Origin: Acanthochlamys bracteata
Taxonomy: Eukaryota > Streptophyta > Magnoliopsida > Pandanales > Velloziaceae
Assembly: GCA_019914995.1 (NCBI GenBank)
Contig: CM034145.1
Coordinates: 124,001 to 188,000, forward strand
DNA length: 64,000 nucleotides
Reading direction: 5' to 3'
Shown: piece by piece, positions 1-13,367 of the stretch
Layout of the letters: each line of letters begins with the position of its first letter
Numbering within the stretch: position 1 is the stretch's first letter
The notes under the pieces: generated by a model
Told to the model about the DNA's origin: nothing
The model's input: the letters and a program-made list of their open reading frames with translations, nothing else
Databases searched by the model: none
Position numbers and translations under genes: made by a program

Positions 1-3083
<3,083 letters not shown>

Positions 3084-4619
3084 GGTGAAGCACTTGCTAG
3101 ACTGGACTTCAAAAAATGAGGAAAGTTCCAAATCTCATATAGTTCAAGTTAAGTTATTATTGTCTTACCTGAAGAAAGTTATATAATGCTCCTCAATGCC
3201 ATGATTTTTGAATCACCAAATACAGAGGAATTTTCAATTCTGTGTCATAAAACTCGTGTCCTATTAAAAAACACTCTAGATAGTGCCCGCATAATTAGTT
3301 ATATAGCAGACGACTACATAACTGTTTCTGACATCTCCAAAAATGCATGAAATGTGCAGGTCATTTGTAGAGAAGATTTCAGCATTACAATTGCTTGTTG
3401 CTACAAGGCTACCATGTTGCTAAGAGTAGAGATGTGTGTCCTATGCCTATCTATAATAATCAAAGCAAGGCAAATTTATCCAAATCATTAAGTAACAAGA
3501 AGCAGCTTATTTAGCAGAACAAACCAAGAGACAAAGAAGCACAGACATACGCATTGCGAAAGATCACTTTAGTGGTACATCCAAATTGGACGATGAACAG
3601 CTGCCAAGAGAGTAATCATTAAGCAAGAGTTATATGATTTGAGCAATAGAAAAAGAAGTGAAAGAAGAACTTTAACTGGTTACAACTATTTTTCCATGCA
3701 GTATCTTGTAATTACTCATTGTAAAGCATACTCAAACTACTATAGTAATAAAAAGACGTGAATATTTTCACTGATTGTAATGCTTTCCAACTTATGTTGG
3801 TTCCTCTAATAAGGGGTGGATTTAACAAATAACCTTGACAACCTGATCATAGCTTTTGCATCCAGCTTCAAGAGTGAAGCGCAGAGATTGAACAAACCTA
3901 GAAGCCAATTTAACAGATTAAGTAACTAATGCAATCTCAGTCATGTACCTCACCAATCCTAAGTCTGCATTAAAGTGGCACAGAAAAATTGAAGTATGTT
4001 TTAAGACCTCAACATGTGGAGAATTTAAACCCTCCGGGGCATATGGAGTACCAAGCTAAAGAAACAAGGCTTGTCCTCGTCTATTCTGATCTTTATTTGA
4101 ACCAATCAAAATATTTGGGAGAACACAAAAGCTAAGCACTATAGGAAAAATTCCGGTTCTGATAGGTGCACCTGACATGGCATTTCCCATTCAACATTAT
4201 CTCATGCAATGTTCATTTCTGATTTTTTATATCAACCATGGAGTGACTTAAGCTGATGCAGGAAAATAGCTATTCACTTCTAAATTACAGAAGCAAAATA
4301 GACAAACTATTTGATTTCAAACAAGAAAGAAACATGAAGAAGAAAAGCGAAGACATATGTATGTTTGTTGAGAAATGAGCTTCTTGAAAAGATTTGGCCC
4401 AAATAAGGAACTAAAACCAGAAGAAACTGCTTTCAAATTTCCATGTATGTTTAGAACATTATAGACAAAGGTAAGAAAACAATGTGTGATTCAAAAACAC
4501 AACTACTGCATGTAGTTGTGTTAGCTTCTGTATAGAATTCAGAGTTAAGATATGGACCGCATAAAAATGCCAACATAACTTGAAGACAGAAAGTTCACCG
4601 AACTATCATGAAGACTGGA
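3084..4619. other. Convergent intergenic region between PHOT2 and the PPR gene
   Basis: The 3' ends of the phototropin gene and the leftward PPR gene face each other here. Both 3' untranslated regions probably lie in this 1.5 kb. AATAAA-like stretches occur near 3745. I see no coding exon, RNA gene or clear repeat. Confidence 0.6.
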
Positions 4620-5942
4620 CTAAAAGGGCCTACGTGATGCTTTCTTCCCAAAGATTGCCTCCCAAACCATAGGAGTGTAAGGGCCCTTATTATTCATGTG
4701 CTCTCTAACAGCTCTGTCATCCATGGCATAACCTCTCTCTCTTAGTCTCCGAACAATAACTGCAGCTTCCTCTACACCCTTCTCCTTACAGAACCCGTCA
4801 ACCAGACCAGTGAAAGTAGCAGCATTTGGCAAGTGTTTGGCATCCAACATTTCCATGCAAAACTCGAGAGCATCTTCCGGTCTCTTCCCCTTGGTCAACC
4901 CCTGAATTGCAACCGCATAACTAAAAGCATTCAGCTCAATTCCATTCTTTTGCATCTTCCTGAATATCCGTTTTGCCTCATCAAACTTTGCAGCCTTACA
5001 GAACACCTCCACAACTGCAGTATAGATAACAACCTCAGGAATGGTCCCTTTCTCACGCATAAGCCCGAAAAGCTTCATGGCCTCCTGAATCAACCCATCC
5101 TTGGAGAGCCCGTCGAGCATCGCTACGGCATTGGGAATAAGCCCAGTCTCTTTCATCTTCCTGAACATTTCATCAGCATCTTGTGATGACTCTGCCTCCA
5201 CATTCTCACTCTGCAACTTCTTATCGGACTCAGCTTCTTCATCCTTCTTGCCTTTGCCAGCATTCCCAAGATTCAACTTTTCGAAAAGGGTCTCCCCAAT
5301 ACCCTTCTCTTTGCCTGTAGAACCTTCGATTCCACCCACAGCAGTATCAATCGAGCCATTGTTCCTGTCTTCTCCTCTTGGCCCAAAATCAAACCTTGGA
5401 TTAAATTTTTCATTTTGATCTCTGAATCCTCCTCTCTGTTCTCCTCCCATGAATTTTTCACGCATCCTGCGTCGACTCATTTCTCCCCTCTTGTCATCAA
5501 GATCAGATGAAAAGCCATTGGGACCTCTATCATGCAAAAGGCCACTACCCATTTCTCCATGCCTTTTCTCAAGCTCAGAAAACAAACCATCTGAATCTCT
5601 AGCACTCAACTTGAACTGTTTCTTCTTCATCTTTTCTTCTTCATCATCATCAACATTATCAAGATCAGCAAAGAAATCCTCAGTAGCTTCTCTCACCGGA
5701 GGCCTTCGATTGATCTCATTGCTGCTGTTAATCTTGTTGTCTCTGACGTTAAGATTTCTGAGAAAAGAATCTTCTTCTTCATCTGCTGCTGTGTTTCTTC
5801 TCCGATTGAAATCTTCACTTCTTGGTCTATTAGGTACTGATGAACTGAAGCAAACAAGCCTCTTCAACAACAAAAGATCATCCTTTGATTCTTTCTTCAA
5901 CAAATTCGAAGTGAGAACAGTCCTCCATAGGTTGGATTGCAT
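4620..5942 (-). CDS. Pentatricopeptide repeat (PPR) protein, At4g38150-like, probably organellar
   Basis: Single-exon gene for 440 residues. The frame stays open to 5963, but its first codon there is TTG. The first ATG (5940-5942) gives MQSNLWRTVLTSNLLKK, an arginine/lysine/leucine-rich start typical of a mitochondrial or plastid transit peptide. Residues of about 45-230 are charged and low in complexity (Glu/Asp/Arg-rich). About 160 residues nearer the C-terminus hold roughly four P-type PPR motifs (for example VVIYTAVVEVFCKAAKFDEA and NAATFTGLVDGFCKE). The C-terminus GPYTPMVWEAIFGKK is a signature I associate with the Arabidopsis At4g38150 protein. P-type PPR proteins bind organelle RNA and act in its processing or stability; the target here is unknown. 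It lies head-to-head with the mTERF6-like gene. Confidence 0.88.
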   Translation of the reverse strand: MQSNLWRTVLTSNLLKKESKDDLLLLKRLVCFSSSVPNRPRSEDFNRRRNTAADEEEDSFLRNLNVRDNKINSSNEINRRPPVREATEDFFADLDNVDDDEEEKMKKKQFKLSARDSDGLFSELEKRHGEMGSGLLHDRGPNGFSSDLDDKRGEMSRRRMREKFMGGEQRGGFRDQNEKFNPRFDFGPRGEDRNNGSIDTAVGGIEGSTGKEKGIGETLFEKLNLGNAGKGKKDEEAESDKKLQSENVEAESSQDADEMFRKMKETGLIPNAVAMLDGLSKDGLIQEAMKLFGLMREKGTIPEVVIYTAVVEVFCKAAKFDEAKRIFRKMQKNGIELNAFSYAVAIQGLTKGKRPEDALEFCMEMLDAKHLPNAATFTGLVDGFCKEKGVEEAAVIVRRLRERGYAMDDRAVREHMNNKGPYTPMVWEAIFGKKASRRPF

Positions 5943-6251
5943 CTTTTGCTCAAAAACAATCAAATCTTTAACTGTCCTTTCCCTTTTCTTCTGTTAAATT
6001 TCTTCTTTTGTTCGTCAAGGTGAAAAAAGTTTGGATTTTTGATCGAGGAGTTAAGGTTCTTGATTCTTTTTATTTACAAAAATATCCAGCTACTGATTTG
6101 AAATCAGTATAAAGATTAGGGGTGCTTATGGAAAATTTTCAAATTTCTTGGATTTCATTTCCATGGCAGGGGCTTATCATCAAAACTTCTTGTTATCTAT
6201 CCATTATCATGGAGCCTGAGTGAGCTCTCTGTGAAAGAAAACCCTTCAAAG
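5943..6251. promoter_or_regulatory. Divergent promoter and leaders of the PPR and mTERF6-like genes
   Basis: The leftward PPR start (5942) and the first, non-coding exon of the rightward mTERF gene (ending 6251) are about 300 bases apart. The transcription starts of the two genes must therefore lie very close, so a shared bidirectional promoter is likely. No canonical TATA box stands out in either direction. The promoter role is inferred from spacing only. Confidence 0.45.
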
Positions 6252-6929
6252 GTGAGAATTTTAAGTCCTGAACTTGATTCTTTTGTCTTTATTCTTAAAA
6301 TTTTGTAGTTGTTTTCTTCTTAGTGAGTTTAATTCATGGATTCTTGTGATGAAATTAGCTTCAACTGAATGTTCTTTTCAATGTGTTTGTGAATTTTCAA
6401 GTGCTTTCTTTCTCAGATAATTTTGTAACTGGAGAGAATTTTAGCTTGCAATTGATAGTTTCTGAGATGTTTATGGATTCTGGATTTTAAATTTAACTTG
6501 AACTGAGTTCTTTCTTGAATTCTAGAGTACAATTAGAACTTTCTGGTATGTTAATTGAAATAGTTCGAACTAATCAAGCATAAATCTTTGATGTAATTAG
6601 TTCAGAGCAAAGCTCTAACTCAGAAGGTAAAGGCTTTGAGTGCTCAAACCCGACGTGTTGTAAGTACTTTGTGTTTGTGAGGTGGAATTGAGCTTGAACG
6701 AATGCTTTAAGGTTTTGATATTGTTGATTACTTCTTACGAAACCCAGAAATCGCCATTATTGAAGTTTGTCTTTCATGTTAAAAGTTAACGTTCTTGAGT
6801 TCAGTCAACCCATTGGTTATTTTGCTCTTTTTTCCCGATTATAAGAAGCTGACTAGCTTAGTACCATATAGCCGACCCCAAATGTCAATAGCTTCATTGT
6901 TCATTTTATTGAATTGGCTTAGGTTTAGG
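6252..6929 (+). other. 5' leader intron of the mTERF6-like gene
   Basis: A consensus donor (CAAAG then GTGAGAA) at 6252 and an acceptor (GGTTTAG) ending at 6929 bound a T-rich 678-base stretch. It lies seven bases before the mTERF start codon. The body is T-rich with scattered stops, as expected of a plant leader intron. This is a prediction from splice consensus; no transcript was seen. Confidence 0.55.
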
Positions 6930-6936
6930 ATCTACA

Positions 6937-7932
6937 ATGGAAGTGATTGTAGACAAGAAGGCGACAGTTGCAGGTTTCTTGAAGGAGAAAGGATTCGATG
7001 ATAAGACCATAGATGGAATGCTGAGAAGATGCAAGCAACTCCAGAGTGTCGAAAGGGAGAGAGCTAGTGACAATTGGGGTTATCTCAGAAGCATAGGGAT
7101 TCAAGAGAGGAAACTCCCTCATGTTATTTCAAGGTGCCCCAAAGTTCTTGCTTTAGACTTAGACGACAAGCTAGTCCCTACGGTTCAATTCCTTGAAACA
7201 CTTGGAACAAAGCCCAATGCAGTTGCCTCAGCCATCACTAAATTTCCGTACATACTTTTGCATAGAGTTGAAGAGAAGCTTTGCCCTCTCCTGGCCTTTT
7301 TCCAAACATTGGGAATATCTGATAACCAAATAGGGAAATTGTTACTTCTCAATCCAAGGCTTATCAGTTACAGCATTGATGCAAAGTTCAAACAAATAGT
7401 GGAATTCTTCCTTAGCCTTGGCCTTAACAAAGAAGGGATGATAGGCAAAATCCTCATAAAAAACCCTTTCATCATGGGATACAGTGTTGAAAAGCGACTT
7501 GCTCCTACAGCTGAGTTTCTAAGATCGATCGGTCTGAAGGAACCTGACTTGCAGAATGTGGTTCTACACTTTCCTGAAGTTTTGTGTCGAGACGTGGAAA
7601 AAATTCTCAGAATGAATTTCATTTTCCTTCAAAATTGTGGATTTAGTGATCAGCAATTAGCAGCATTAGTATCTGGGTATCCGCCAATTCTAATCAAAAG
7701 CATCAAGAATTCTTTAGAACCCCGAATGAAATTCTTAGTACAAGTTATGCAGAGAGACATCACTGAAGTTGTTCACTATCCTGAATTTTTCCGGCACGGA
7801 TTAAGGAAAAGCTTGGAATTTCGACATAAGCTTCTGAAGGAACGGAACATAAACTGCAGCTTGAGTGAGATGCTGAACTGCAACCAGAAAAAGTTCGTTA
7901 GCAGGTTCAAAATTGTTCATGGGTTATCCTGA
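6937..7932 (+). CDS. MTERF6: mTERF family protein, mTERF6/PDE191-like
   Basis: Single coding exon for 331 residues, close to the roughly 333 of Arabidopsis mTERF6 (At4g38160). It is built of tandem mTERF helical repeats of about 36 residues, each with a proline-containing turn (SRCPKVLALDLDDKL, TKFPYILLHRVEEKL, LLNPRLISYSIDAKF, IKNPFIMGYSVEKRL, LHFPEVLCRDVEKIL, SGYPPILIKSIKNSL, VHYPEFFRHGLRKSL). It ends with the family tail SLSEMLNCNQKKFVSRF. In Arabidopsis the protein acts in organelle transcription termination and plastid tRNA-Ile maturation. That locus is numbered next to the PPR gene At4g38150, so gene order is conserved here. The start is the only ATG upstream of the first repeat. No strong transit peptide is visible, as I recall for the Arabidopsis protein. 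Confidence 0.9.
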   Translation: MEVIVDKKATVAGFLKEKGFDDKTIDGMLRRCKQLQSVERERASDNWGYLRSIGIQERKLPHVISRCPKVLALDLDDKLVPTVQFLETLGTKPNAVASAITKFPYILLHRVEEKLCPLLAFFQTLGISDNQIGKLLLLNPRLISYSIDAKFKQIVEFFLSLGLNKEGMIGKILIKNPFIMGYSVEKRLAPTAEFLRSIGLKEPDLQNVVLHFPEVLCRDVEKILRMNFIFLQNCGFSDQQLAALVSGYPPILIKSIKNSLEPRMKFLVQVMQRDITEVVHYPEFFRHGLRKSLEFRHKLLKERNINCSLSEMLNCNQKKFVSRFKIVHGLS

Positions 7933-9445
7933 TCATTTTCTTCCTGTATTTACACTTGGTTCTTCACCTTCTTCGCATGAGAGCTCGAGCATGTTGTGTT
8001 TAATGTTTAACATATTTCTGGCATTTGTGTATACTTCATCTTGTATGATTCTTTTTCAATGAAAAGCATGAGTTTCTTCTCATGCCACTCTCCTTACCTG
8101 AAACTAGCTTATCAACTTATTGTATTGATGATTTTAGTCTCAAATTTGAGCATGTTGGTGAACCAACTCAAAACCAGAAAGAACTGTTCGTTAATTGTTG
8201 CTTGTTTGAAATTAGCTCCAACAGCTTGCCTCTGATGAACAAGAATAGAAAAAAGACAGACGGTCAAAAGGAAACCTGGAATTCAGGATGAGTTGTTGGA
8301 TATTTTATTATCTTAAATATCTCAGCATTAACAACTCATTCATTTCTTTTGTCTTTTTAAATTTTAATAATCTCATAAGTTTTGACATATGTGCTCTTTC
8401 TTTCTTGATATTCATTTCGACTCAATTTCAATAGATTTTTAACTTGTAACTGAAGATAATTTCAGAATCCAAGAAACTTAAAAACAGATATTAATTGAAA
8501 CAAAGTTTCAAGGAGTACTATTGACTATTTAGAATCTGTTTAATTATACGAAGATAATTTCTACAAATAAATTTTAAAAATAAAATATAAAAAGTATATT
8601 TTAATGAGAGTATAATTTGGAATATTATTAATATATGAAATAAAATTTGAAGTTAAATTTTGATAAAATAAAATCTAGTATAAATGTGAAAGTATAATTT
8701 ATTATAAATATGAAAGTAAAATTTACAGAAATTATATTCTTATAAGTGAAGTGAAATTCACAGGAAATTGTAACAGTCAAATTTTTTTAGTTTAATTAAA
8801 TGTGAATCTCACTGTATTCTTATAAATCTGCAAGTAAAATTCTTTTGTTTATATAAATGTGAAGTAAATTCTCAGGAATTCAAATTTTGAAAAAAAATAA
8901 ATGAAGTTGGATTAGTAATTGAAATATACTATTTTATATAAACTAAAGAATTTAACATGCTGCATGCATCACAGGAACTACAAGACAAACAAGAGAAATG
9001 AGATAATAGAACAAACAAAAACTTAAATTTTAATGAACGTCAGCTGCTGCAACTGCAAGTCTGCAGCACGTCCTGGCACCCATAAATATTTCCAAAAATA
9101 TTTTATTTCGTTTCACTTTGTAAAGCCTCATTTACAAAAATTAAATGGAAAGTAGGCTGGTTTTTTCACTAATTGATTGATTAGTTTTAACCTGTCACAT
9201 TAAAATAAATATAAACATGTTATAAGTGCTTGGACAAGAACCAGGATGCCATCAAAGAAGTCAACTGTCCCAGCGTCACAGTAGAAGAGGGACAACAATG
9301 CCATTACAAGTTTTTGTTAAAAAAGTTATTTCTTTCTCCAGCTCGTGATCTTCAAGGGTCTTCCATTTCTCCTTCTTCTTCTTCAATCTTGAGTCTTCAA
9401 AAGATAGATTTGGTTCTTTTGTCTTCTTTATTCGTTCATTCACCA
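7933..9445. other. Intergenic region, AT-rich
   Basis: The first 400 bases probably hold the mTERF 3' untranslated region. From about 8510 to 8950 the sequence is a low-complexity AT-rich block with the imperfect recurring words AAATGTGAAAGTA and AAATTTACAG. It looks like a decayed repeat. The last 250 bases are the MATE leader, which includes CTT-rich runs near 9375. No exon is supported. Confidence 0.5.
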
Positions 9446-12177
9446 ATGACTTCAACAGAAACAGCTCCACTGCTGAAGAATAAGAATCAAGAACAACATC
9501 GAGATGGAGGAGGAGAAGAAAAACAAGAAAGGGGAAGTTCTTCATGGAGGAGTTGGAATTTGTGGTGCAGAGAACTAAGGTTGGTTTGGTACATTGCTGG
9601 ACCAGCAGTGGCTACTTCAGTGCTGCAGTATTCTCTCGGCTCTATAACGCAGACCCTTGTAGGACATATCGGAACTCTTGAGCTCGCTGCCGTCGGTCTG
9701 CAGAATCTTGTCGTCTCTGGCATAGGCTTCGGCTTCATGGTAAAAGATTCCATCTTCTTCTTCTTCTTTTCGTATTTCTTTCTTCCGTTTTTTGTTTTTC
9801 TGCAATCTTTTGTTTTTAGGTAGTGTTAAAGGTGTGGTCTTTGAGGATTTCATCAATCAGAGTTTTAGCTATTTTCTCTTTGCAAGTGAGTCCTTTCATG
9901 ATTTCTAGTGCATAAACAGATTTTCTTGAAAGGAATTGATGCAAAAGTTGTTTTTTGAAGAGTTCATCATGGCTATTTTTTAAGTACAACCAAAAAAAAT
10001 TTGATCTTTCTTGAAGCTTCCTTTTGTTGTCATTTCTCCTCTGCACATTCTTTCTGTTTTAATGTGCTAGCATTCATTTGGTGTGTTTTGTAGCTTTTGC
10101 TTCAATGTCAAGAACAAAATTTTCTTGCCCATTTTGTTACTGTAAGCAAATTGTTTAGGGATTTTCTTTAGGGGCCTATTTACGGAAATTCTATTGTTCG
10201 TGAGAAGATGTTTTTGTCTGCAGTTGGGCATGGGAAGTGCCCTGGAAACACTCTGTGGACAAGCATATGGAGCAGGGAAGCTAAACATGTTAGGCATTTA
10301 TCTGCAAAGGTCATGGTTGATTCTGCTATGCACTGCAGTAATCATGTCGCCGATCTATATATTTGCCACTCCGCTTTTGAAGTTAATGGGACAAAGCAAT
10401 GAAATCGCCGAATTGGCTGGCAAATTCTGCATATGGATGCTTCCTGAACTCTTCGCTTTCGCTTTAAACTTCCCCATTCAGAGATTTCTTCAGGCACAGA
10501 GCAAGGTTTTGGCAATGACATGGATTTCTGCTGTCGCTGTGGTTCTTCATGTGATTCTAAGCTGGTTGTTCATCATAAAATTGGAGATGGGATTAGTTGG
10601 TGCAGCAATCACTCTCAATTTTGCTTGGTTTGTGTTGGTTGCTGGGCAGCTCGGGTATGTAATCATCGGATGTCGTGAGGATACTTGGACTGGTTTCTCA
10701 TGGCTTGTCTTCTCTGATCTCTGTAGTTTCTTAGGTCTGTCACTTGCATCCGCTGTCATGCTGTGGTATGATTTCTTTCTTAAAAAAAAATTCATAAAAT
10801 GTGTGTTCTCACAATTGAAACACCACGTTGATTTTAGGAGAAGGTTTTTTTGTCTTTCTTGTTTGCTGGTTATTCTTGAAACTCATTCAAGTTTGTAAAC
10901 TTCTTGCAGCTTGGAATATTGGGTGTTGATGTTTGTAATTTTATTAGCTGGACTTCTTCCAAATCCTGATATCGCAGTGGATGCAGCTTCCATTTGGTAA
11001 ACAATCTTCTTGTTCGTCGTTCTTGTAGTAATTCTGAAATGAATGAGCTAGATAGTGACAACTAAATGAATTTTCTTTTCTCATGCTGCTTATAAATCGT
11101 GACCCCTTGTGATCCCTATATATACAGCATGAATGTTGAAGGATGGGTTTTCATGATTCCATTGGGACTACTAGCCGCCGTAAGGTGAGTTTCCTCATGG
11201 TGAACAAGCCAAAATTTTATTCCTATATGTTAGTATGTTACCCTTTCCCTTGTAATAGTCTAATCTCCTTGAAGATGATTCCTACTTAGCTTCAAGCTTT
11301 TGTCACATATTACCAAATTTGTAATATTATGTTGTTTCCTTCGTAATCACAGTGTGAGAGTTTCCAATGAACTGGGAGCTGGACGACCACAGGCTGCAAA
11401 GTTTTCGGTACTAGTTGTGGTTACAGTATCCGTTATCATTCAAACCATATTAGCGCTTGCTGTTCTATATACTAGGAAAGAATTTCCAGTTATTTTTACT
11501 GAGAATCAGCAAGTAAGAGACAAAGTAAGCACGATGGCATATTTTCTGTGTGCTTCCATAATCTTCGCTAGCATTCAATCAATTCTATCAGGTAGGTGTC
11601 TTGGGGGAAAAAATATGTTCCATCAATCCGTTTCTTCTGTTAATCTGTAATCGAGTATTTACCTTTCTCTTCAGTTTTTCTTATCCCTGATTTCATGTGA
11701 GCTTTCAGGTATGGCTGTTGGTGCTGGTTGGCAAACCACGGTAGCGTATGTAAATCTTGGTAGCTATTACATTGTGGGCTTGGGAACTTCTGCCCTTTTG
11801 GCTCTCAAATTTAAGCTCGGTTTAGAGGTGTGCAAGAAATCCTAGCTTAACTGATTATTCCAATTGTTGTGCAAGTTTTAGATGACTCAATATCATCGTA
11901 CTACAACTACCTCATGATACTAATGATTGTTTTAATTTGTGTCAATAAAGGGAATATGGAGCGGTCTTCTTTTTGGAATTCTTGTGCAAACAATCATCCT
12001 TGTAGTAATTACTTTGCGGACGGATTGGGAAAATGAGGTGAGCTAAAGTTGACTTCATCATCTTAAGTAATGTTAGGTTTTTTATTTTTTTAGTTGCTAG
12101 AGGTAGATGATCAGCAATGATTTGGAATGACAATGCAGGCCGCATTGGCAAGTGACCGAGTATCAGCTCACTCGTAG
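9446..12177 (+). CDS. MATE efflux transporter (DETOXIFICATION/DTX, TT12-like clade)
   Basis: Eight exons with matching phases: 9446-9739, 10224-10765, 10910-10996, 11128-11184, 11353-11591, 11709-11827, 11951-12037 and 12139-12177, giving 487 residues. MATE proteins are 12-helix membrane antiporters that move organic cations, flavonoids or other metabolites out of the cytosol. Landmarks are the polar N-terminus with SWRSWNLWCRELRLVWYIAGPAV, then TLVGHIGTLELAAVGL, GMGSALETLCGQAYGAGK (the family hallmark), the mid-protein MLPELFAFALNFPIQRFLQAQSK, RVSNELGAGRPQAAKFS, LSGMAVGAGWQ and the tail TLRTDWENEA. The exon pattern and sequence fit the DTX27-41 (TT12-like) group. The upstream in-frame region from 9230 has no ATG that suits the family; 9446 gives the usual start. 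The substrate cannot be inferred. Confidence 0.92.
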
Positions 12178-13367
12178 ACGAGCCTTTGGACACAACCATC
12201 TGAATCTTCTTTTTAATTTAATTGCATTCTGTACTCGATATCCCTGGTCCCTATAAGCAATGAGGGAGCTTATCTTTGGGCAACGCGGGATGGGTGCTTC
12301 GCATATGCTTGGGTGCTTCTTCATGTTAGAATCAGCAACACTGAAGCATTTTTTGCTCCGTATGATGTGATTTTGCAGAGAGGAGATTGCTGAAGTATTC
12401 AGCTGTTTTTTTTCATGTTAGAAAAATTTGTGTTCCAAATTTTTGTTAAAAGACTTTAAAACAGGATTTTGTTCTCGAATAGAAAATTTTCATTACATAA
12501 GTTCATGAAGTAATCTTGTGATTTCCCATTTCAAGTATTTCAATTACTTTCTTGATGATAGGATATCAACGTTGTACGCTACTATATATCCTATCTTGCA
12601 AGAGGGATCTCACACAATTTTGATAATTTTGTTGATCTACGACGGGAGAGAAATGGTCTGCAGAAGAAAAATATTAACACTGGGTTCATAAGAAGGAAGG
12701 ATAATTTGTGGTTAACCATTGGACATGCGTATGTATTACGTACGTATGCATACAGAGTAAGACCAAGGGAAGCACCTCCTCAAGTACACCTGTTGATATT
12801 TGTCATACGCATGAATCCATGTGTAAGTATGTAGATAAACATTCAAGAGCTGACAGAAATTCTCATGAAGAAAAAACAATGCTGCAATTTTATATTTGTA
12901 AGATTTATATAGCTCGTTGTTGTCAAGTAGTTTTGGTCAACAAACATTTCAAGCTTCTTATACACCAAATGTAATTATAAGAATAATACTAAGCTCCGTG
13001 ACATTTACACATAAAACTTACCATAGAAGATTTGGTTGAATTCCGCAATATTAGAGCATGAGAATTGCTTTCTAGTCGCACATGGAAAACTCAAAATTTG
13101 CAACTGTTAATCATACGTATTAACATTCCATTTGTACTTCCAGTTTCTTTTTCTATCTGCAGTGCCCTTTCTGTGCAGACGTAAAGCTGCACTAGACTCT
13201 CTAGCTGGGAACAAACATGGCCTTCCATTGAAATTTTTGAACTTTCGCAGCTGATGCGTACCAAAATCTCTGATAGTCATCGTGATAAAGAGCAGGCAAT
13301 GTTCTCTTCTTATCACTAGCTGCAGTGCTTGAAACAAACTTGGAAATGAGAAGTTTCCCTTTCAAAT
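12178..13367. other. Convergent intergenic region between the MATE and DUF547 genes
   Basis: It carries the MATE 3' region and the 3' region of the leftward DUF547 gene. Short open frames at 12708-12974 and 13107-13337 have no recognisable content. A palindromic ACGTACGT-type word occurs near 12737. Nothing else is supported. Confidence 0.5.

Noticed and set aside
5943-5963. Start of the PPR protein at 5963
   Set aside because: The codon there is TTG; the first ATG is at 5942 and begins a plausible transit peptide.
8082-8291. Small gene after mTERF6
   Set aside because: The frame lies in the expected 3' untranslated region and has no recognisable content.
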